Shown here in pieces: positions 7,580 to 10,890 of a stretch of 10,890 bases of DNA (its first letter is position 1; each line of letters begins with the position of its first letter). Under the pieces are notes generated by a model, which made no database searches, was not told where the DNA came from, and saw only the letters and a list, made by a program, of their open reading frames with translations. Position numbers and translations under genes: made by a program. The stretch is from contig RGUG01000024.1 in assembly GCA_010027915.1 (NCBI GenBank), positions 1 to 10,890 of the forward strand, read 5' to 3'. Source of the DNA: a bacterium. Its GTDB lineage: Bacteria > Margulisbacteria > Marinamargulisbacteria > SXXA01.

Positions 7580-8079
7580 GATAGAGATGCCCCACCGCCA
7601 CCAGAAAACAGCGAGGTAAGCGTGTGAATGGCATGGTGTTTATATTAATCGAGCCGATGTCATCGAGCGATTGACCAACTGAATAGGTGTCCCATTTAAG
7701 GATGGGGCCTTCATGAGACCAAGCAGTGGGATGGACGGTGGCAAGCCACGTCCTGGCAATCGATTCGGTGGGTGATATAAAGGAAATCCAATTGGGTCGC
7801 TCTGGGAACCTGTACGGTGTGCGGGACTCGACTCTGATCCTGTTTGGCCACTGTTTCGATCACCTGATTCAATGGGTGTGAACAGCCGGCGATATCACGA
7901 TATCAGTGGCCTTGATGGTGTCCCCTACCCTTAGGCAACTGATCCGTTCCCATCCCAGTTCATACCAAAATATTAGGCAGGTTTCTGATTAAAGTCCCCA
8001 TTGGTACCGTTGGATGTGATGCCATTCAACACAACCCATCCAATTGAAAGGTGTCATACCAAACCCCATGGGAACGGGT
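7580..8079. other. Intergenic stretch between divergent pyk and alkene reductase genes, no recognisable gene
   Basis: About 500 bases hold no long ATG-started frame, no tRNA or other RNA gene that I recognise, and no CRISPR-like or long direct repeat. Frames of 50-100 codons are open on both strands in places (for instance minus 7860-7577), but none gives a recognisable protein, and each is bordered by stops at about the chance rate. A dyad GATATC-AC-GATATC stands at 7891-7904. The stretch could be a decayed gene, an unrecognised RNA or simple spacer; its length is unusual beside the 3- to 155-base gaps elsewhere in the window. Confidence 0.5.
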
Positions 8080-8108
8080 TTTACTTTGAATCAGAAAGGG
8101 CATACACT
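8080..8108 (+). promoter_or_regulatory. Possible promoter of the alkene reductase-photolyase pair
   Basis: TTTACT (8080-8085) and TACACT (8103-8108) are 17 bases apart and each matches the sigma-70 consensus at four of six positions. They lie 36 bases before the ATG at 8144. Just upstream is an inverted repeat AAACCC-N9-GGGTTT (8061-8081) overlapping the -35 box, which could be an operator. Weak evidence from sequence alone. Confidence 0.35.
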
Positions 8109-8143
8109 GAACCGTTCGTAACCCCCAAAAAAAGGAGTTCTGT

Positions 8144-9247
8144 ATGTCAATTTTAAATACCCCCATTCAGTTAGGGGAAATAAGCCTCAAAAACCGTGTG
8201 CTCATGGCCCCCTTGACCCGTATGAGAAGCACCGGCGAGGGCATTCCCAATGAGTTAAATGTGGCGTATTACACCCAACGGGCATCTGCCGGACTGATTA
8301 TTTCTGAGGCAACCCAAATCAGTCCGCAAGGTCAGGGATATCCCGCCACCCCTGGTATTTATAGTGACGAACAAGTAGCAGGATGGCAACGGGTAACCCA
8401 CTCGGTTCATGATGCAGGGGGACAAATGGTGTTGCAATTGTGGCATGTGGGTCGTATTTCTCATTCGTCCTATCAGCTCAATGGTGCCCCGCCAGTGGCA
8501 CCTTCCGCTATTCAGCCCAGTGGAAAGGTGTATACCAAAACGTGGCAACAGGTCCCTTATGAAACCCCCATGGCATTGGATCAAGAAGGGATACGGGGTA
8601 TTTTGTCAGACTACCAACGGGCTTGCCAAAACGCCAAAGCGGCAGGATTTGATGGGGTAGAAGTGCATGGTGCCAATGGGTATTTGTTGGATCAGTTTTT
8701 GCAAGATGGCACCAACCAGCGCACCGATGAGTATGGGGGAAGCATCGAAAACCGTGCCCGCTTGTTATTGGCGGTCGTGGATATTGCCATTGCACAATGG
8801 GGTGCTGGCCGCGTGGGTGTTCGGCTATCACCTTATGGCACCTTTAATGACATCCACGATTCTGATCCGGTGGCCCTGTTTACGTATGTGTTGGGCGAGC
8901 TGAACCGACGGGGGATTGCCTATGTTCACATGATTGAACCCCGTGCCACCAGTGCCGGTGGTAGTGACGCGATTGATCCTAATGCACCCTCAACGTCTGC
9001 CTTGTTTCGACCCCATCTTACCATCCCGTTGGTATCAGCTGGCGGGTATACCCCGGATACAGCCATTACAACCGTGGCGTCGGGGGGTGCGGATGCCATT
9101 GCATTTGGACGGTTGTTTATTGCCAATCCCGATTTACCTGCACGGATTGAAGAAGGGGCAGCCTTAAATCCCTATGATCGACGCACCTTTTATGGCGGAT
9201 CAGAAAAAGGCTATACGGATTACCCTTTTTTGGTAACCGTCGCATGA
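8144..9247 (+). CDS. Old yellow enzyme family alkene reductase (NADH:flavin oxidoreductase)
   Basis: This 367-residue FMN TIM-barrel enzyme belongs to the classical old yellow enzyme group (NemA-like), which reduces activated C=C bonds of unsaturated carbonyls, maleimides or nitro compounds with NAD(P)H. Visible residues include APLTRMRS (22-29, T25 near the flavin), Q98 and W100 in LQLWHVGR, the substrate-binding pair H175 and N178 with the proton-donor tyrosine Y180 in VEVHGANGYLLDQFL (172-186), RTDEYGGSIENR (193-204), R227 in GVRLSP, and the FMN phosphate loop SAGGYT with FGRLFIANPDLP (321-332). The ATG at 8144 follows AAAGGAG with good spacing. Its stop TGA is one base before the photolyase ATG, so the two are almost certainly translated from one mRNA. 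The natural substrate cannot be told. Confidence 0.95.
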   Translation: MSILNTPIQLGEISLKNRVLMAPLTRMRSTGEGIPNELNVAYYTQRASAGLIISEATQISPQGQGYPATPGIYSDEQVAGWQRVTHSVHDAGGQMVLQLWHVGRISHSSYQLNGAPPVAPSAIQPSGKVYTKTWQQVPYETPMALDQEGIRGILSDYQRACQNAKAAGFDGVEVHGANGYLLDQFLQDGTNQRTDEYGGSIENRARLLLAVVDIAIAQWGAGRVGVRLSPYGTFNDIHDSDPVALFTYVLGELNRRGIAYVHMIEPRATSAGGSDAIDPNAPSTSALFRPHLTIPLVSAGGYTPDTAITTVASGGADAIAFGRLFIANPDLPARIEEGAALNPYDRRTFYGGSEKGYTDYPFLVTVA

Positions 9248-9248
9248 G

Positions 9249-10769
9249 ATGACCAACCCAACATGGCTGCTTTCAGATGGGGAGCAGCCAGGGGGTGTTC
9301 AAGTCGTATGGTTTAAGCGCGACTTGCGCTTGGTTGACCATGCCCCTTTTTACATGGCGGTGCGGCATGGTCCTGTTTTACCATTGTTTATAGATGAGCC
9401 GGGGTATTGGCAACAACCAGATGCCAGTCATCGTCACCGTCATTTTTTATCTGACTCGTTAAAAGAGCTCGATCAGTCTTTGACCGCATTGGGTGGTGGG
9501 TTGTGGGTGGTGCGTGGGGATGCCCTGGTGGTGTTGGATCGGTTGCGACAGGCATACCCATGCATGACCCTTTGGTCCCACGAGGAAACCGGTAATGCGT
9601 GGACCTATGCCCGCGATCGCCGGGTGATGCAATGGTGCCGCACCCATGGGGTGAGATGGTTGGAGGCCCCGTCGAATGGGGTGGTACGTCGCTTAAGCGA
9701 CCCTCATGAGTGGGGTCGCATTCGAGCCCAACGAATGGCCTCCCCTCCCCTAGCGTTACCAGAAGGACCAATTCACTGGGCCCCTCGTTGGCCCAGCGAT
9801 GAATGGACCGATCGATTGGAGACTCGGTATCCCAATGAGCGTACCCAAGGCGGGGGACGAAAAGCCGGGCTGTCGTTGTTGCGTTCATTTGTAACCGTTC
9901 GGGGAAAAGGCTATTTGGCTCACTTGGCAACACCTCATGGTGCCGCCACCCACTGTTCGCGATTGAGTCCTCACATTGCATGGGGCACCTTGTCGGTGAG
10001 GGAAATCGAGGAAGCGGTCATGGCGTCGTGTGAGTCGGAGCCTATGAGTGAGGCAATGGGACGATCGATGGCTGCTTTTTTGTCCCGTTTGAGTTGGCGG
10101 TGCCATTTTGTTCAAAAACTTGAACACAACCCCCAAATTGAAACCCACTGTTTGAATCCTGTGTATGAATCGTTGCGTCCCCGGCAACCCAATGAGGCTT
10201 ATTTTGAGGCGTGGCTACAGGGTAAAACAGGCTATCCATTGGTGGATGCCTGCATGCGGGCCGTGACACAAACAGGATGGTTGACATTCAGGATGCGTGC
10301 CATGCTGATGTCATTTGCCAGCTATCATTTATGGTTGGATTGGCGGGTGACAGGTCCTGTTCTGGCCCGGTTATTTACCGATTATGAACCTGGTATTCAC
10401 TGGTATCAGTGTCAAATGCAATCGGGTGTCACCAGCCTCCATGCCATCCGAATCTATGATCCGATTAAGCAATCCAAGGTCAATGATCCAAGCGGAAGCT
10501 TTATTCGGCAATATGTTCCCGAGCTTCGCAGGGTGCCGCTGGCCTATATACACGAACCGTGGCGATGGGCTGACACCCACTATCCGGCCCCTATTGTTAC
10601 CCATACCACGGCCATCCGATCGGCCAAAGCGGCCCTATCGGCGTGTCGGGATCACCCCGAGTTTGGGCCTTATCAACAACAACAAGTGAGTCGATTGGCC
10701 ACCCGCCAACCAAAAAGCAAGCCGGACGTATCGGGCCAACTGTGGTTGCCATTTGATGGTGGTCTTTAG
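9249..10769 (+). CDS. Photolyase/cryptochrome family protein
   Basis: A 506-residue flavoprotein with an N-terminal antenna-binding domain starting VQVVWFKRDLRLVDH (17-31) and a C-terminal FAD-binding helical domain. Conserved blocks are SHEETGNAWTYARD (110-123), CSRLSPHIAWGTLS (236-249), TGYPLVDACMRAVTQTGWLTFRMR (327-350), FTDYEPGIHWYQ (376-387), RIYDPIKQ (401-408) and FIRQYVPELRRVP (418-430). Members repair UV cyclobutane dimers with light or act as blue-light sensors. The DYEPGIH block is not that of E. coli PhrB, so it belongs to another bacterial branch and repair specificity is inferred. By eye no Trp aligns with E. coli W382, nor Asn with N378. The C-terminus QLWLPF (497-502) resembles a sliding-clamp-binding peptide. 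The start follows the alkene reductase stop by one base without a strong ribosome binding site, suggesting reinitiation. Confidence 0.92.
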   Translation: MTNPTWLLSDGEQPGGVQVVWFKRDLRLVDHAPFYMAVRHGPVLPLFIDEPGYWQQPDASHRHRHFLSDSLKELDQSLTALGGGLWVVRGDALVVLDRLRQAYPCMTLWSHEETGNAWTYARDRRVMQWCRTHGVRWLEAPSNGVVRRLSDPHEWGRIRAQRMASPPLALPEGPIHWAPRWPSDEWTDRLETRYPNERTQGGGRKAGLSLLRSFVTVRGKGYLAHLATPHGAATHCSRLSPHIAWGTLSVREIEEAVMASCESEPMSEAMGRSMAAFLSRLSWRCHFVQKLEHNPQIETHCLNPVYESLRPRQPNEAYFEAWLQGKTGYPLVDACMRAVTQTGWLTFRMRAMLMSFASYHLWLDWRVTGPVLARLFTDYEPGIHWYQCQMQSGVTSLHAIRIYDPIKQSKVNDPSGSFIRQYVPELRRVPLAYIHEPWRWADTHYPAPIVTHTTAIRSAKAALSACRDHPEFGPYQQQQVSRLATRQPKSKPDVSGQLWLPFDGGL

Positions 10770-10776
10770 TGGCTGC

Positions 10777-10890
10777 TTAGGAAGACTGTTTTTTGGTTCC
10801 AATCCAACCAATGGGTGCTTTTTTAAGGTCAACCCAATCGGCCGATCCGTCCTTCCAATGACATAACAGCTTCCAGCCTTTTGTTGTTGT
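10777..10890 (-). pseudogene. C-terminal fragment resembling a Ty1/copia retrotransposon polyprotein (partial)
   Basis: A frame entering from the right edge is open for 37 residues to a TAA at 10777, 7 bases beyond the convergent photolyase stop. It contains KGWKLLCHWKDGSADW and then VDLKKAP. From memory this matches the segment between integrase and reverse transcriptase in Ty1/copia polyproteins of diatoms, oomycetes and other protists (pattern TTKGW-L-V-WKDGST-W--L-DLKESNP). A complete element would continue with a long reverse transcriptase; here the frame stops within about 16 residues, so this looks like a truncated relic or a domesticated fragment. A short unrelated bacterial protein end is the alternative. 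The match is short and unverified; the upstream part lies outside the window. Confidence 0.4.
10793..10824 (+). terminator. Weak candidate terminator after the photolyase gene
   Basis: The inverted repeat TTGGTT-CCAATCC-AACCAA (10793-10811) is followed 7 bases later by six T. The stem is AT-rich and the T-run is displaced, so it is a poor intrinsic terminator. It lies inside the convergent frame on the other strand, where the same dyad is followed directly by an A-run. Confidence 0.22.

Noticed and set aside
7577..7860. About 95 open codons on the minus strand in the intergenic region, and a partly open plus-strand frame at 7717-7880
   Set aside because: No suitable start codon or ribosome binding site, no recognisable family, and stops around them occur at about the chance rate.
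9388..9981. 197-codon open frame antisense to the photolyase gene
   Set aside because: It lies wholly inside a strongly supported gene on the other strand, is rich in His/Pro/Thr as shadow frames are, and shows no domain.
1..10890. CRISPR arrays, insertion sequences, prophage genes, toxin-antitoxin or defence modules
   Set aside because: No regularly spaced repeats, transposase motifs, terminal inverted repeats or phage-like genes were seen; the only mobile-element hint is the copia-like fragment at the right edge.

Overview
The window is a compact stretch of bacterial chromosome, about half G+C by eye, made mostly of conserved housekeeping genes. The FabI, serine aminotransferase and pyruvate kinase sequences read as proteobacterial, and FabI looks most like alphaproteobacterial forms from memory. 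The tRNA-His gene encodes the extra 5' G and C73, which many alphaproteobacteria have lost. A gammaproteobacterium or an early-branching, possibly protist-associated alphaproteobacterium therefore fits better than a rhizobial or rhodobacterial one. This placement is inference.

Left part (1-7429), all on the minus strand, in order of transcription: pyk (pyruvate kinase, GTG start) and serC (phosphoserine aminotransferase) 14 bases apart; fabI (enoyl-ACP reductase) and a YihY/BrkB-family membrane protein 5 bases apart; tRNA-His; rmuC; dapA, overlapping the end of rmuC by 31 bases; and the N-terminal 253 residues of an MFS transporter that runs off the left edge. The transporter looks like the MFS part of LplT/Aas-type phospholipid recycling proteins. 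The block joins lower glycolysis, serine and lysine/diaminopimelate synthesis, fatty-acid elongation and membrane functions, in at least three closely packed units.

Middle (7430-8143): about 700 bases separate the divergent pyk and old-yellow-enzyme genes. The stretch holds the pyk leader, a few short dyads, candidate promoter elements for both sides and no gene that I can recognise.

Right part (8144-10769), on the plus strand: an old-yellow-enzyme alkene reductase and a photolyase/cryptochrome-family protein separated by one base (TGAGATG), so these two flavoproteins are probably translationally coupled. The photolyase ends in a sequence resembling a DNA sliding-clamp-binding motif.

At the right edge (10777-10890, minus strand) lies the end of another reading frame. 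Its visible 37 residues resemble the linker between integrase and reverse transcriptase in Ty1/copia retrotransposon polyproteins of protists and algae, followed at once by a stop. If this holds up, it is a eukaryote-type retroelement relic in a bacterial chromosome, the most unexpected item here. I did not find a new multi-gene system; the rest is ordinary core genome.
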